Assembly: GCF_004795055.1 (NCBI RefSeq)
Contig: NZ_SSBJ01000005.1
Coordinates: 124,001-188,000 of the forward strand
Length of the DNA: 64,000 bases
Direction: 5' to 3'
Source: Streptomyces sp. A1136
GTDB taxonomy: Bacteria; Actinomycetota; Actinomycetes; Streptomycetales; Streptomycetaceae
Under the pieces are notes generated by a model. That model was not told where the DNA came from, did no database searches, and worked only from the letters and a program-made list of their open reading frames with translations. Below are positions 50,326 through 61,670 of this stretch, piece after piece. The position numbers and the translations under genes were made by a program. The first letter of the stretch is position 1; every line of letters starts with the position of its first letter.

Positions 50326-51635
50326 GCGGAGGCGGGGACGGGGGGCCGCTCCTCGAACTCGCGCATACGCCGCAGCGGCGAGCACACCAGGACGAGGGGG
50401 GCCGCCGACAGCGCCGCGGCGAAGATCCACAGCGCGGTCCGGACGCCGAACAGTTCACCGAGGACGCCGGCGAGCACACCGCTGATCGGCAGGACCCCCC
50501 ACACCAGGAAGCGCATGGTGGCCGTCATCCGCCCGAGCAGGTGCGGCGGGCAGACGGTCTGCCGGTAGGCCACCTGGCAGATGTTGTACACGGTGACCCC
50601 GGCCGACTGGACCAGTGATCCCAGCACGAACAGCGCTATGCGCCAGTCGTTCCCGGCCGACGGCAGCAGGAGCCCGAACGGCATCGTCACCAGCAGCGAC
50701 AGCCAGGTCAGCCGGGCCGCCCCGACGGCGCGCGTCAGGCGTTCCGTGACGAGGGCGGCGAGCAGCGAGCCGACCGTGGCCGTGGTGAGCACCCAGCCGA
50801 CCGCCGCGGGCGCCAGCCCCACGGTCCGGGTGAGGAAGAGGACTTCGACGGCGAAGATCCCGCTCAGGAAGAGGTTCACCGAGGCCGTGCTCAAGGCGAT
50901 GAGCCGCAGGACCCGGTGTCCCAGTACGAAGGCCAGGCCCTCGCGGATGTCGCGGAGCAGGTGGCGCCGCCCGGCCGGGGCGGGTCGCTCCTCCCTCACC
51001 CCGATCCTCCCCAGGAGGACGGCGGAGGCCAGCGAGGTGACGGCCTGCCCGGCGAGGGTGCCGACCGGGCCGAACAGTTGCACGAGCAGGCCCGCGACAC
51101 CGGGCCCGCTGAACTCCGCGGCCGAACGCACGGTCTCCAACTTGGAGTTGCCGCTGATCAGGGTGGACTCCCCTACCAGGGTCGGCAGGTAGCTCTGGTC
51201 GGCCACGTCGCCGAACAGCCGGGCGCAACCCAGCAGCAGGGCCACCGCGTACAGCAGCGGCATGGAGTGCAGGTCCAGCGCGTACGCGAGGGGAAGGCCG
51301 GCCAGCAGTACGGTGCGGGCGAGGTCGGCGGCGATCATCACGCCGCGCCGGCGCATCCGGTCGACCCACGCCCCCGCCGGCAGGCCGAGCAGCAGGAAGG
51401 CGGCCTGTTCGGCCGCGGCCAGCAGGCCGACCTCCATCGCGGAGGCGTGCAGGGTGAGGACCGCCATCAGGGGCAGCGCCACGTAAGTGATGCTGTTGCC
51501 CAGCTCGTTGCAGATGTGCGAGGACATGAACAGGCGGAAGTCGCGCCGCCGCCGGCGTTCGAGGGCGGGCGGCTCGGCCGCGGAGCCTGAGGGGGACACG
51601 GACGCGGACGCTGGTCGCGCGGCGGGGACGGACAC
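50319..51635 (-). CDS. MFS transporter (- arm exporter)
   Basis: 438 aa, GTG start with AAAGGA upstream. About 12 helices begin at FRLFMSSHICNELGNSITYV. It belongs to the MFS_3 efflux type. It is the last gene of the - strand operon, 42 bp after the free-standing A domain gene. It is probably involved in export of the peptide, together with or instead of the MFS protein at 46006. Confidence 0.87.
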   Translation of the reverse strand: MSVPAARPASASVSPSGSAAEPPALERRRRRDFRLFMSSHICNELGNSITYVALPLMAVLTLHASAMEVGLLAAAEQAAFLLLGLPAGAWVDRMRRRGVMIAADLARTVLLAGLPLAYALDLHSMPLLYAVALLLGCARLFGDVADQSYLPTLVGESTLISGNSKLETVRSAAEFSGPGVAGLLVQLFGPVGTLAGQAVTSLASAVLLGRIGVREERPAPAGRRHLLRDIREGLAFVLGHRVLRLIALSTASVNLFLSGIFAVEVLFLTRTVGLAPAAVGWVLTTATVGSLLAALVTERLTRAVGAARLTWLSLLVTMPFGLLLPSAGNDWRIALFVLGSLVQSAGVTVYNICQVAYRQTVCPPHLLGRMTATMRFLVWGVLPISGVLAGVLGELFGVRTALWIFAAALSAAPLVLVCSPLRRMREFEERPPVPASAQ

Positions 51636-51677
51636 CTGGGGTTCCTTTTCCGAAGGGGAGGGGTCGGGGATATCGGG

Positions 51678-53252
51678 TCAGCGGGACGCGGGGGCGGCGG
51701 CGGCCGGGCGGGGCAGTGCGGGCAGGGCCCGCGGATCGAGCTTGCCACCGGGCGTGCGGGGCAGTTCCGCCAGGACCACCACATGGGCCGGAATCAGATG
51801 TCCCGGCACCCGGTCGGCGAGGTGGCCGCGCAGCCCCGCCGCGTCGAGCGTGCTGTCCGGCACGACCGTCACGTAGGCCGCCACCTGGGGTTCGCCGCGG
51901 TCACGCACCGCGCGGGCGACCACGTCGAGGACGTCGGGGTGGGCGGCGACCGCCGCCTCGACCTCCTTGAGCTCCACCCGGAAGCCGCGGATCTTGACCT
52001 GGTCGTCCGCGCGGCCCAGGAACTCCAGCGTGCCGTCCGCCGCGCGCCGGACCCGGTCGCCGGTGCGGTACATGCGCCCGCCCGGCAGCGCGGCGAAGGG
52101 ATCGGCGACGAACCGTTCCGAGGTCGGCGCCGGCCGTCCGTGGTAGCCGCGGGCCACGCAGTCGCCGGCCAGGTACAGCTCGCCCGTCGATCCGACCGGC
52201 GCCTCGGTCAGCGCCTCGTCCAGGACGTACGCCCGCACGCCCGCGAGCGGGGTGCCCAGCGGGATGACCTCGTCGCCGGTGAAGGCCGACAGCCGCTCCG
52301 GTCCGGCCTCGAAGGAGGTGGCGGTGATCGTGGACTCGGTCAGGCCGTAGCAGCTGACCACGGGCGGACCGCCCGCGGCGGCCCAGCGCTTGAGGTCGGC
52401 GGTGCGTCCGGCGTCACTGCCGATGACCACCCGGCGCAAGGCCGCGGGCAGGGGCCTCGGCCTGCGTTCCACATCCTTCGCCCACTGGGCCCAGTACGGG
52501 GTGGGCAGGTTCACCACGCTCACCCCGCGTTCGGCCAGGAAGGTTTCCAGCTCGGCGGGCGAGAGGACGTTGTCCTCGACGAAGACCGCCGTGCCGCCCG
52601 TGCACCAGGTGGGCAGCGCCTCTTCCAGCGCCACGTCGAAGGCGGGCGCCGCGAACTGCAGCACCCGGTCCGCCGCGGTCAGCCCATAGCGCTCCGCCAG
52701 CACCGCGCTCTGGGCGGCGAGCCCCCGGTGGGCCACCGCGACGGGCTTGGGCTGCCCGGTCGACCCCGAGGTGAACAGCACGTAGGCGAGCGAGTCCGGA
52801 TCGCACCGCACCGGCTCGGGCAGCTCGGTCCGCTCCGCTTCCTCCGGAGCCCCTCCGCCGGTGTCCGCCCAGAACAGCTCGCGACCGCAGCGGCGTTGCA
52901 GGACGGCTGCCGCTAGGTGGCCGGGGGCGACCGCGTACCGGGTGTCGGCGGCGCGGGTCAGCGTACGGAGCCTCTCGTCCGGGGCGTCGAGGTCCACCGG
53001 GAGCAGCGCCGCGCCCGCGTACCAGATGCCGAGGACGCCGACCGCCCAGTGCGGGCCCCGGCGCACGCCGAGCAGCACGGTGTCCTCCGGGCCCGCGCCG
53101 GCGGTCCGCAGCTCCCGGGCCAGGGCGCGCGCCCGGCGGTCGAGCAGGCGGTACGTCAGCTCGCCCTCGGGCCCGCGTGCCGCGGTCGCTTCGGGGGTGA
53201 GGGCCGCCTGCCGCGCGATGCTGAGCGGTACGGGGGGCTCGGTCCGGGTCAT
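51678..53252 (-). CDS. Free-standing adenylation domain
   Basis: 524 aa containing one A domain only: A3 as TSGSTGQPKP (the last residue is usually Gly), A5 as YGLTE, A7/A8 as YRTGDRV and GRADDQVKIRG, A10 as GGKLD. It ends 25 residues later, with no carrier. Pocket residues read D-V-E-N-V-G-C-I-T-K. This is close to ornithine-type codes (D-M-E-N-L-G...), so a basic amino acid is likely. The natural partner is the T-E didomain protein of the same operon, which has a carrier but no A domain. The LPTPYW and VVIGSDAG segments group it with the trans-acting A1 of the NRPS at 7791. GGAGAG precedes the ATG. Confidence 0.9.
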   Translation of the reverse strand: MTRTEPPVPLSIARQAALTPEATAARGPEGELTYRLLDRRARALARELRTAGAGPEDTVLLGVRRGPHWAVGVLGIWYAGAALLPVDLDAPDERLRTLTRAADTRYAVAPGHLAAAVLQRRCGRELFWADTGGGAPEEAERTELPEPVRCDPDSLAYVLFTSGSTGQPKPVAVAHRGLAAQSAVLAERYGLTAADRVLQFAAPAFDVALEEALPTWCTGGTAVFVEDNVLSPAELETFLAERGVSVVNLPTPYWAQWAKDVERRPRPLPAALRRVVIGSDAGRTADLKRWAAAGGPPVVSCYGLTESTITATSFEAGPERLSAFTGDEVIPLGTPLAGVRAYVLDEALTEAPVGSTGELYLAGDCVARGYHGRPAPTSERFVADPFAALPGGRMYRTGDRVRRAADGTLEFLGRADDQVKIRGFRVELKEVEAAVAAHPDVLDVVARAVRDRGEPQVAAYVTVVPDSTLDAAGLRGHLADRVPGHLIPAHVVVLAELPRTPGGKLDPRALPALPRPAAAAPASR

Positions 53253-53336
53253 GGTCTCTCCAGGTCGGTACGGGTGGCTCGCGGCCGGGGCCCGCGGGCC
53301 CCGGCCGTCGGGCGGTCGGACGGGTGGCGCGGCCGG

Positions 53337-56300
53337 TCAGGCGTGGTCCCGGGCGCGGGGGCGCAGCACGGGACGGGCGGGGCGGGCGGGCGCCGCCGCG
53401 CCGGTCGCCCCGGCGGCGGCGACCCGACCGGCGAGTCCGGCGGGGGTGGGGGTCTCGAAGAGGTCCCGGATGGTCAGTTCGACACCGCATTCGCTGCGGA
53501 TGCGACCCATGAGGCGGGTGGCGAGCAGGGAGTGCCCGCCGTGCGCGAAGAAGTCGTCGTCCGGGCCGGCGCCGGGCAGGCCCAGCACCTCGGCGAAGAT
53601 CGCGCAGACCGTCTGCTCGGCAGCGGTCGCGGGGGCCCGGCCGGCGGGCCGGGCCACGGTGGCCGGGTCCGGCAGGGCCTTGCGGTCGAGCTTGCCGTTG
53701 GTGGTGAGCGGGAAGGCGGGCAGCGCCAGGAACATGGCGGGCACCATGTAGTTCGGCAGGGCCAGTGCCAGGGCGGAACGCACCTCCTCGGGAGCGGGCG
53801 AGCCGGTGTAGTAGGCGATCAGCCGCTGCTGCCCGGCGTGGTCGCGGTCGACGGCGACCACCGCCTCGGTGACGCCCGGCACGCCGCGCAGCGCCGTCTC
53901 CACCTCGCCGAGCTCGATCCGGTTGCCGCGGATCTTGACCTGGTGGTCCTGGCGACCGAGGAAGTCGAGCTGGCCGTCAGCACGGAGTCGGGCGAGGTCG
54001 CCGGTGCGGTACATCCGGCTGCCGGGCTCGGCCGCGAACGGGTCGGGTACGTAGCGCTCGCTGGTGCGGCGGGGATCGCGCAGGTAGCCGGGGCCCACGC
54101 CGGTCCCCGCGATGAACAGTTCGCCGGGGACGCCCGGCGGCACGGGGGCGAGGCCGGGATCGAGGATGTACAGGCGGTTGTTGCGCAGCGGCCGGCCGAC
54201 GGGCAGCCGTCCGTGTTCGAGCTGGGCGCCCACGTCGTGGCCGATGAACGCGTGGGTGTTGTCGTCGGAGCACTCGGTGAGGCCGTAGGCGTTGACGATC
54301 GCCGCGTCCGGGTGGCGGGCGTACCAGCGTTCGCACAGTTCCGGCGGCAGGACCTCGCCGTTGACGATGAACCAGCGCAGGTCGGGGAGTTCGGGCGGGA
54401 CCGCCCCGGCGTCCCAGAGGTCCACCGCCGCGCGGACGAAGGAGGGCACCGTCTCCAGCACGGTGATGCCCTGGTCCGCCGCGTCGGCGAACAGCACGGC
54501 CGGGTCCCGGGCCGTGTCCCGGCTGACGAGGTGCACCCGGCCACCGGTGATCAGTGGGGCGAGCATCTGCCAGACGGAGATGTCGAAGGTCAGCGGGGCG
54601 TTCATCACCACCCGGTCGCCGGGGGTCAGTTCCAGGTCGTCCAGTTTGGCGAGCAGGTGGTTGTTCATGCCCCGCCGGTGCACCATGGCGCCCTTGGGCT
54701 TGCCGGTGGAGCCGGAGGTGAAGCAGACGTACGCGAGGGCGTCGGGGCCGCCCGCGAGGGGGGCGCGCGCCGCCGGGGCCGTGTCCTGCGCGTCCTGCGC
54801 GTCCGCCAGGGTCAGGACGCGGACGGCTCCGGCGCAGGCGTCGGCGATCTCCCGGGCCCGTTCCCGCTGGGCGGGTGCGGCCAGCAGCCAGCCGATCCCG
54901 CCCGCGTCGAGCAGGTCGGCGGTGCGACCGACGGGGCCCTCGGGGTCGAGCGGTACGTAGGCGGCGCCCGCGCCCAGGATGCCGAGCAGGGCGACGGGAA
55001 CGGCGGCCGTGGGCTCGCTGAGGACGGCGACGAGGTCACCGGCGCCGACGCCGGCGTCGAGCAGCCGCAGGCTGAGCGCGTCGGTGCGGGCGACGAGCCC
55101 GGCGTAGCCGATCTCCCGGCCGCGGTCGTCGGTCACGGCCGTCGCTCCCGGGTCCAGCTCGGCCTGCTCCCGTACCCGCTCGACCACTTCGGCGTAGTCC
55201 TCGTCGCAGGTGGTGTCGTTCAACTCCACCAGTACCCGTCGCCGTTCGGCGGCGGAGAGCAGGTCCAGGGCGCCGACGGGCAGGTTCGGCTCCCCGATCG
55301 CGGCCTCCAGGAGGCGGACCAGCCGGTCGAGCATCGCCCGGGCGTCCCGCGCGCCGAAGACGTCCGGGCGGTAGTCGATCTGGAGGCGCAGCCGGTCGCC
55401 GGGGACGGCGGTCAGGGTGAGCGGGTAGTGGGCGGCGTCGTGGGGGTCGACGTCGACGACCCGGAGGTCGCCGGCGGAGAGGGCGGCCAGTCCGTCGGCG
55501 TCGACGGGGTAGTTCTGGAAGGCGACGCAGGAGTCGAAGAGTTCGCCCGCCCCGGCCAGGCGCTGGATCTCCGCGAGGCCGAGGTGGTGGTGCTCGATCA
55601 GTTCGGCCTGCTCCTCCTGGAGGCGTCCGAAGAAGTCGACGAGGGGCTCGGCGGGGTCGATCCGCACCCGCACCGGGACGGTGTTGATGCACAGCCCCAC
55701 GATGTCGGCGACGCCGGGCAGCTCCGGGGAGCGGCCGCTGACGATGGCGCCGAACACCACGTCCTCGGAGCGGATCTGCCGGCCGAGCAGCAGGGCCCAG
55801 GCGCCCTGGAGCACGGTGCCCGGGGTCAGCCTGTGGGCGCGGGCGAGTTCGCCCAGCCGCTCGGTGGTCGTGTCGGTGAGCTCGGTCTCCACCCGGTCCG
55901 GGAGGACGGAGCCCGGGGGCACGGACACCGGCGCGGTCCGGGTGCCGCCGGCGAGGCCGGCCAGCGAGCGGCTCCAGGCGGCCCGGGCGGCCTCGGTGTC
56001 GCGGGTGCCGAGCCAGCGCAGGAAGGCGGAGTAGGGGGTGACGGGCGCGGGCGCCGGGGCGTCGGGGCCGGCGTCGTGGGCGGCGAGCAGTTCGCGGACC
56101 AGGACGGGCCACGACCAGCCGTCCATCAGGATGTGGTGGTAGGTCAGCAGCAGCCGGTGACTGTGGGGACCGGTACGGATCAGGGTGAGGCGCAACAGCG
56201 GGGGCCGGGCGAGGTCGAAGCGGCGGGCCCGGTCCTCGGCGAGCAGGGTGTCGAGGGCACGGCGCAGGGCGGGGCCGTCGAGGGCGGAGAAGTCCTCCTC

Positions 56301-56600
56301 CCGCCAGGGGGCGTGGACGTCGCGCCGGACCACCTGGGCGGGTTCGCCGGAGGCGCGGCGCAGGAAGCCGGCGCGGAGGTTGGCGTGCCGGGCGAGGACG
56401 CCGTCGGCGGCGGCCCGCAGCCGGCCGGCGTCGAGGGGCCCGCCGAGTTCGAGGAGCAACTGGGCGACGTAGACGTCGCGTTCGTTCTCGTCGAAGAGGG
56501 AGTGGAAGAGGATGCCGTCCTGGAGCGGGGACAGCGGCAGCACGTCCTCGACGCGGGACCGGGCGGAGTCGGCGGACGGCTCGGTCGATGGGTGGTTCAT
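53337..56600 (-). CDS. NRPS module C(DCL)-A-T
   Basis: 1087 aa. C domain ~20-450 (starts [23 protein letters not shown] ~150) is of the type that accepts a D-aminoacyl donor. A domain ~470-970 has [10 protein letters not shown] and an unusual A5 ([11 protein letters not shown]). T domain Ser1024 is in GGHS. Pocket residues read D-I-W-E-I-N-A-D-D-K; three acidic positions suggest a basic (for example guanidino) substrate, not assigned further. The N-terminal segment before the C domain looks like an acceptor docking helix. The best donor is the T-E didomain. ATG has a strong GGAGGA site. The C-terminus is Arg/Pro-rich with no TE. Confidence 0.92.
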   Translation of the reverse strand: MNHPSTEPSADSARSRVEDVLPLSPLQDGILFHSLFDENERDVYVAQLLLELGGPLDAGRLRAAADGVLARHANLRAGFLRRASGEPAQVVRRDVHAPWREEDFSALDGPALRRALDTLLAEDRARRFDLARPPLLRLTLIRTGPHSHRLLLTYHHILMDGWSWPVLVRELLAAHDAGPDAPAPAPVTPYSAFLRWLGTRDTEAARAAWSRSLAGLAGGTRTAPVSVPPGSVLPDRVETELTDTTTERLGELARAHRLTPGTVLQGAWALLLGRQIRSEDVVFGAIVSGRSPELPGVADIVGLCINTVPVRVRIDPAEPLVDFFGRLQEEQAELIEHHHLGLAEIQRLAGAGELFDSCVAFQNYPVDADGLAALSAGDLRVVDVDPHDAAHYPLTLTAVPGDRLRLQIDYRPDVFGARDARAMLDRLVRLLEAAIGEPNLPVGALDLLSAAERRRVLVELNDTTCDEDYAEVVERVREQAELDPGATAVTDDRGREIGYAGLVARTDALSLRLLDAGVGAGDLVAVLSEPTAAVPVALLGILGAGAAYVPLDPEGPVGRTADLLDAGGIGWLLAAPAQRERAREIADACAGAVRVLTLADAQDAQDTAPAARAPLAGGPDALAYVCFTSGSTGKPKGAMVHRRGMNNHLLAKLDDLELTPGDRVVMNAPLTFDISVWQMLAPLITGGRVHLVSRDTARDPAVLFADAADQGITVLETVPSFVRAAVDLWDAGAVPPELPDLRWFIVNGEVLPPELCERWYARHPDAAIVNAYGLTECSDDNTHAFIGHDVGAQLEHGRLPVGRPLRNNRLYILDPGLAPVPPGVPGELFIAGTGVGPGYLRDPRRTSERYVPDPFAAEPGSRMYRTGDLARLRADGQLDFLGRQDHQVKIRGNRIELGEVETALRGVPGVTEAVVAVDRDHAGQQRLIAYYTGSPAPEEVRSALALALPNYMVPAMFLALPAFPLTTNGKLDRKALPDPATVARPAGRAPATAAEQTVCAIFAEVLGLPGAGPDDDFFAHGGHSLLATRLMGRIRSECGVELTIRDLFETPTPAGLAGRVAAAGATGAAAPARPARPVLRPRARDHA

Positions 56601-56673
56601 GGCGGTTCCTCCGTGGTGCGGGACGGTGCGGTGCGGGTGGGGGACGGTTCGGGGGAAGGGCCGGCCGGTCGGG

Positions 56674-59600
56674 TCAGCCGGTCTGCGGGCGGCGGGGGCG
56701 GCGGACCACCGCCGGTTCGTCGGTCGGCGCGCCCTCCGTGCCCGGCGCGCTCGCGGCCAGGGCCCCCGCCATCCGCTCCACCGTCGGCGCGGCGAAGAAC
56801 GCGCGGATGCCCACGGTCGTACCGAGCGCGGAGCGGACCTCGGCGAGGAGCCGGGTGGCGAGCAGCGAATGGCCGCCGAGGTCGAAGAAGTTGTCGCGGA
56901 CGCCGATGCGCTCGTAGCCGAGGACGGACTCCCACACGGCGCACAGGACGCGCTCGGTCTCGGTCCGCGGGGCCACGTGGGCCCGGTCGGGGGCCGCGGG
57001 GCCGGGAGCGGGCAGCGCCCCCGTGTCGATCTTGCCGTTGGGCGTCACGGGGAAGCGGTCCAGCAGCGTGATCGTGCCGGGCACCATGTAGTCGGGCAGG
57101 GCCGCCGCGAGGTGTTCGCGCAGTGCGGCGGCGTCGGGGGTCTCGGCGCCGTCGGCCGGCACGGCGTAACCGGCGAGTGCGGGTCCGGCGGGGCCGGTCA
57201 CCACGGTGACGGCGGCCTGTCCCACCGCGGGGTGCGCCGCGAGCACGCTCTCGATCTCGCCCGGTTCGATGCGCAGGCCCCGGATCTTGACCTGCCGGTC
57301 GGCCCGGCCGAGGTACTCCAACTCTCCGGACGCGTTCCAGCGGGCGCGGTCGCCGGTGCGGTACATCCGCTCCCCCGCGGGCCCGTGGGGGCAGGCCACG
57401 AAGCGTTCCGCCGTCAGTGCGGGGCGGCCCAGGTAACCCTGCGCCAGACCGCTGCCGGCGATGTAGAGGTCGCCGGCGACCCCCGGGGGGACGGGGTCGA
57501 GCCGGTCGTCGAGGACGTACAGCCGGGTGCCGTCCAGGGGCCGGCCGATGGGGACGCGGCCCTCGGGGACCGGCCGGCCGGGCGCGATGGGGAAGGTGGC
57601 CGAGAAGGTGGTGGTCTCCGTCGGCCCGTAGGCGTTGGTGACGGTGGTGTCCGGGCAGGCCTCGCGCACCCGGCGGACCATGGGCGGCGAGGCGGCCTCG
57701 CCGCCGGTCATCACCTCGCGCAGCGAGGCCAGTTCGGGCAGGTGCGCGTCGGCCAGCACGTTGAAGAGGGTCGCGGTGAGGAAGGTGCCGGTGACCTTCC
57801 GGTCCGCGATCAGGCGGGCGAGTTCCGCGACGTCCAGGTCCCCGGGCGGGGCCACCACGACCAGTCCGCCGTTCAGCAGCGGCACCCACAGTTCGTAGGT
57901 CGAGGCGTCGAAGGCGTGCGGGGAGCGGAACAGCACCCGCTCGTGGGCGCCGCCGTGCCAGCGGCTGTCCCGCGCGAGGGCGACGACCTCGCGGTGCGGG
58001 ACGGCGACCCCCTTGGGGGTGCCGGTGGAACCGGAGGTGTACATCACGTAGGCGAGGGCGTCCGCGTGGCCGGGGCCGCGGGCGGCGGTGCGCGCGGAGC
58101 GGACGGGCTCCGTACCCCGATGGGGCCGCAGCACGCGCCCCACGCCGAGGGCCTCGACGAGTTCGGCGTCGGGTCGCGCGGAGTCCGTGACCAGTACGGC
58201 GGCGCCGGCCCCGCCCACGACCGCGGCGGACCGTGCCCGCGGGGCCCGCGCGTCCAGCGGCAGGTAGGCGGCGCCGGCCTTCAGCACGCCCAGGCAGGCG
58301 GCGATCAGCTCGACGGAGCGTTCCATCAGCACGGCGACGGCGTCGCCGGGGCGCACCCCCAGGTCCTCCAGGCGGTCGGCGACCGCGTCGGAGAGCAGGT
58401 CGAGTTCCCCGTAGGTGGCCTCGCGGTCGACGCAGACCACGGCGGTGCGACCGGGGTGCTCCGCGGCCCGCCGGGCGAACAGCCCGTGCACGGTCGAGCG
58501 GTCGTCCCGCGGCCGCGCGGGCCCGGTCGGGCGGCCCTCCAGCAGTTCCGCGCGTTCCTCGGGCGCGAGGACGTCCAGGGCCGCGATCGGCGCGGCGGGG
58601 TCGTGTACGGCGGCGGCCGTCAGCCGTACCAGCCGGTCGAGGAGCCCCTGCGCGGTGGCCGCGTCGAAGAGGTCGCCCGCGTATTCCAGGGCCAGTCGGA
58701 TCCCGGCGGGGGCCCCGGTGGCGGGGTCGCGCCGCTCGTCGACCTCCAGCGTCAGGTCGAACTTGGCGGTCGCCGTACGGACCGCCTCCACCCGCGTGCT
58801 CAGGCCCGGCAGTTCGGGGTCGGGACCCGCGCCGCGCTGTCCGGCGACGGCGACCTGGAAGAGCGGGTGCCGGGAGGCGGAGCGGGCCGGGTTAAGCCGT
58901 TCGACCAGGGCCTCGAAGGGGACGTCCTGATGCGCGTGGGCGTCCAGGACCGCGTCGCGCACCCGGTCGAGAAGCAATTCGAACGTCGGGTCGCCGGAGG
59001 TGTCGGCGCGGACGACTAGGGTGTGCACGAAGAGACCGACGACATCGTCCAGGGCCTCGTCGTCCCGTCCGTCGACGGGGCAGCCCAGCGGGAGGTCGGT
59101 GCCCGCGCCGAGCCGGGTGAGCAGGGCGGCGAAGGCGGACTGCACCGCCATGAACGGTGTCGCCCGACGGGCCTGGGCGAGGTCCGCGAGCGCGGTGTGC
59201 AGGGCGGGGTCGAGGAGCGCGGTCACCAGCGCTCCGCGGTGGGAGGCGACGGGCGGCCGAGGCCGGTCGGTCGGCAGCTCCAGTTCCTCGGGCAGTCCTT
59301 CCAGGACGCGGGTCCAGTGCGCGAGCTGCCGGGAGTGCAAGGACGCCGGATCACCGGCGTCCCCGAGCAGTTCACGCTGCCAGATCGCGAAGTCCGGGTA
59401 CTGGAGGGTCAATTCGGGCCACTCAGGGTGCTCGTCGCGGACCCGGGCGGTGTAGGCGGCGGCGAGGTCCCGGACCAGGAGGTCCAGGGACCGGCCGTCC
59501 CCGGCGATGTGGTGCAGGACGAGCAGCAGGTAGTGCTCCTCGTCCCCGTGGGCGAACAGGTGGGCGCGCAAAGGGATCTCGGCGGCGAGATCGAACGGCT

Positions 59601-59898
59601 GCCGCAGGGCCGCGGCGACGAGCCGCTCGCGTTCCCCCGGGGCGCAAGGGGTGACGGCCAGGTCCGGCCAGGCGGCGCCGGCGGCGAGCACCTCCTGCCG
59701 GGGGCGGCCCCCCTCGTCCGGGAAGAGCGTGCGGAGCGCTTCGTGCCGGTCCGTGACGTCGGCGAGGGCGCCGCCGAGCGCGTCGCGGTCGAGCGTGCCG
59801 CGCAGCCGCAGCCCCACGGGGATGCTGTACTGCGCGCCGTCCTCGCCGTCGCGGCCGAGGAACCACAGCCGTTGCTGGGCGTGGGACAGAGGGATCAC
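56674..59898 (-). CDS. NRPS module C(LCL)-A-T
   Basis: 1074 aa, GTG start overlapping the T-E stop (GTGA). C domain ~1-430 begins [13 protein letters not shown] (LCL type) with HHIAGDG ~128. A domain ~450-960 has [10 protein letters not shown] and NGKID. T domain Ser1011 is in GGHS. Pocket residues read D-A-Y-F-M-G-A-T-F-K, a hydrophobic pocket not assigned to one amino acid. An LCL-type C domain is not expected to accept the D-residue made by the upstream T-E protein, so its partner in the line may be the 53337-56600 protein. It has no TE and no epimerase. Confidence 0.92.
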   Translation of the reverse strand: MIPLSHAQQRLWFLGRDGEDGAQYSIPVGLRLRGTLDRDALGGALADVTDRHEALRTLFPDEGGRPRQEVLAAGAAWPDLAVTPCAPGERERLVAAALRQPFDLAAEIPLRAHLFAHGDEEHYLLLVLHHIAGDGRSLDLLVRDLAAAYTARVRDEHPEWPELTLQYPDFAIWQRELLGDAGDPASLHSRQLAHWTRVLEGLPEELELPTDRPRPPVASHRGALVTALLDPALHTALADLAQARRATPFMAVQSAFAALLTRLGAGTDLPLGCPVDGRDDEALDDVVGLFVHTLVVRADTSGDPTFELLLDRVRDAVLDAHAHQDVPFEALVERLNPARSASRHPLFQVAVAGQRGAGPDPELPGLSTRVEAVRTATAKFDLTLEVDERRDPATGAPAGIRLALEYAGDLFDAATAQGLLDRLVRLTAAAVHDPAAPIAALDVLAPEERAELLEGRPTGPARPRDDRSTVHGLFARRAAEHPGRTAVVCVDREATYGELDLLSDAVADRLEDLGVRPGDAVAVLMERSVELIAACLGVLKAGAAYLPLDARAPRARSAAVVGGAGAAVLVTDSARPDAELVEALGVGRVLRPHRGTEPVRSARTAARGPGHADALAYVMYTSGSTGTPKGVAVPHREVVALARDSRWHGGAHERVLFRSPHAFDASTYELWVPLLNGGLVVVAPPGDLDVAELARLIADRKVTGTFLTATLFNVLADAHLPELASLREVMTGGEAASPPMVRRVREACPDTTVTNAYGPTETTTFSATFPIAPGRPVPEGRVPIGRPLDGTRLYVLDDRLDPVPPGVAGDLYIAGSGLAQGYLGRPALTAERFVACPHGPAGERMYRTGDRARWNASGELEYLGRADRQVKIRGLRIEPGEIESVLAAHPAVGQAAVTVVTGPAGPALAGYAVPADGAETPDAAALREHLAAALPDYMVPGTITLLDRFPVTPNGKIDTGALPAPGPAAPDRAHVAPRTETERVLCAVWESVLGYERIGVRDNFFDLGGHSLLATRLLAEVRSALGTTVGIRAFFAAPTVERMAGALAASAPGTEGAPTDEPAVVRRPRRPQTG

Positions 59899-61670
59899 AG
59901 CAGTTCTCCGAGCTCGGATTCGAAGGCGTCGAGGTCCGCCTGGCTGATGTCGGCCAGCGACACGTCGGACGGGGTCAGTCCGGCCGCGCCGGGCCGGGTG
60001 GTGTGGCGGGCCAGGGCCCGCAGCATCGCGAACCACTCCTCGGCGAGGGCGCGGACGCGGTCCCCCGGGTAGGCGTTGCCGGCCCAGGTCCAGGTGGCGC
60101 TGAGGGTCAGTCCGTCGGGTCCCTCGTGGGCGGCCGCGTTGACCTCGACGGCGTGGGCCATCGGGAAGCCCTCGTCCGCGTCGTCGAGGGCGAAGGCGTG
60201 CCCGGGGGCGGCGGACCAGTCCCCGTCGTCGCCCATCGGGAAGCGGCCGAGGTAGTTGAAGCCGATCTCGGGGATGCCGCGCCGGGCGAGTCCGGGGCCG
60301 GTGCGCGTGTTCAGGTGGCGCAGCAGCCCGAAGCCGATGCCCTTGTCGGGTACGGCGCGCAGCTGCTCCTTGACCAGCCGCAGGGCGGCGCCCAGGGCGG
60401 GGCCGGCGGCGCGGGCGTCGGCGAGGTCGGTCCGTCCCAGGTCGAGGCCGACCGGGTAGACGGTGGTGAACCAGCCGACGGTCCGGGAGAGGTCCAGCCC
60501 GTCGACCACGTCCTCCCGGCCGTGCCCCTCCACGTCGACGAGGACGCGCCCGCCGGCGGGGTCGTGGGCGGCGTCCTCCCGGGCGCCGCCGGGCAGTGCC
60601 CGGCGCCAGCTCAACACCGCCAGGGCCAGCGCGGTCAGCAGGACGTCGTTGACGGTGCCGTTGACCAGGCCGGGGGCGGCCGTCAGCAGGGGGCCGGTGA
60701 ACTCCGGCGGCAGGGTGAGCACATGGGTGTTCCGCTCGGCCTCGGGGTCGAGGCCACCGGGTTCGCGCACGCCGGCCAGCGGGGCGGGGGCCGTGCGCAG
60801 CACGTCCTCCCAGTGGGCGGCTTCGGCCATCCGGCGGCCCGAGGTGGCTTCGGCGCGCAGCAGGTCCGCCCAGTGCGCGAACGGGGTGTGCACCGCGTCG
60901 GGTGCCGGGTCGGCGCCCGCGGCCAGGGCCGCCCAGCACGTGCGCAGGTCGTCCTGGAGGATGCGCCAGGACACCCCGTCGACGGCCAGGTGGTGGACGA
61001 CCAGGGCGAGGCGGCCCTGGCGTTCGGCGCCGCGGTCCAGGAGTACGGCTCGCAGCACGGCCCCGTCCCGGGGCGAGAGCAGCCTCCGGGCCGTCCGCAT
61101 GTGGCGGCGCGTCAGGGCGGGCAGGTCCTCGTCGGCGACGGTTCGGGCGTCCACCCGCCGGACGAGCCCGGCGGCGGCCACCGTCCCGGGTTCGGGGATC
61201 TCGGCCGCCGCTACCGGCGTCGCGAGGCCCTCGGGCAGCCGAAGCCGCAGCACGTCGTGGGTGTCGAGCAGGGCCTGGACGACGCCTTCGGCCGCGGCTG
61301 CGTCGAAGCCCGCCGGCGTCCGGACCACGAGCGACTGGTTGTAGCTGTCGACGGGGCCGTCCAGCTCGCCGAGCCACTCCATGATCGGGGTGGGGGCGAG
61401 CGGGCCGAAGCGTCGCGGCGGCTCCACCGGCCCGCGCTGCCCGCCGGCCCGGTCGTCGGTCCGGGCCGCGGCGGCGAGGGCGCTCACGCTCTCGCTGCGC
61501 AGCACCTCGCGGGTGGTGACGACCACGCCGGCCAGGCGGGCCCGGCTGACGACCTGGATGGCTTGGATGCTGTCGCCGCCGAGGCCGGTGAAGCTCTGCG
61601 CCGGGTGGACCTCGGGCAGGCCCAGGACTTCCTCGAACAGCGTGCGGAGGACGGTTTCGTGGTCGGTCAC
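59895..61670 (-). CDS. NRPS didomain T-E (carrier plus epimerase)
   Basis: 591 aa, GTG start overlapping the MbtH stop (GTGA). The carrier occupies ~1-75 with the phosphopantetheine Ser in FTGLGGDSIQAIQVV; GGDS rather than GGHS is typical for carriers serving an epimerase. The epimerase runs ~95-560: TPIMEWL, HHLAVDGVSWRIL, EGHGRE, RTVGWFTTVYPV, FNYLGRF. It lacks any A or C domain, so it looks like a chain-starting module charged by the free-standing A domain at 51678. The tail ([17 protein letters not shown]) resembles the donor docking helix that follows epimerases. The product should be a D-aminoacyl thioester. Confidence 0.92.
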   Translation of the reverse strand: MTDHETVLRTLFEEVLGLPEVHPAQSFTGLGGDSIQAIQVVSRARLAGVVVTTREVLRSESVSALAAAARTDDRAGGQRGPVEPPRRFGPLAPTPIMEWLGELDGPVDSYNQSLVVRTPAGFDAAAAEGVVQALLDTHDVLRLRLPEGLATPVAAAEIPEPGTVAAAGLVRRVDARTVADEDLPALTRRHMRTARRLLSPRDGAVLRAVLLDRGAERQGRLALVVHHLAVDGVSWRILQDDLRTCWAALAAGADPAPDAVHTPFAHWADLLRAEATSGRRMAEAAHWEDVLRTAPAPLAGVREPGGLDPEAERNTHVLTLPPEFTGPLLTAAPGLVNGTVNDVLLTALALAVLSWRRALPGGAREDAAHDPAGGRVLVDVEGHGREDVVDGLDLSRTVGWFTTVYPVGLDLGRTDLADARAAGPALGAALRLVKEQLRAVPDKGIGFGLLRHLNTRTGPGLARRGIPEIGFNYLGRFPMGDDGDWSAAPGHAFALDDADEGFPMAHAVEVNAAAHEGPDGLTLSATWTWAGNAYPGDRVRALAEEWFAMLRALARHTTRPGAAGLTPSDVSLADISQADLDAFESELGELL

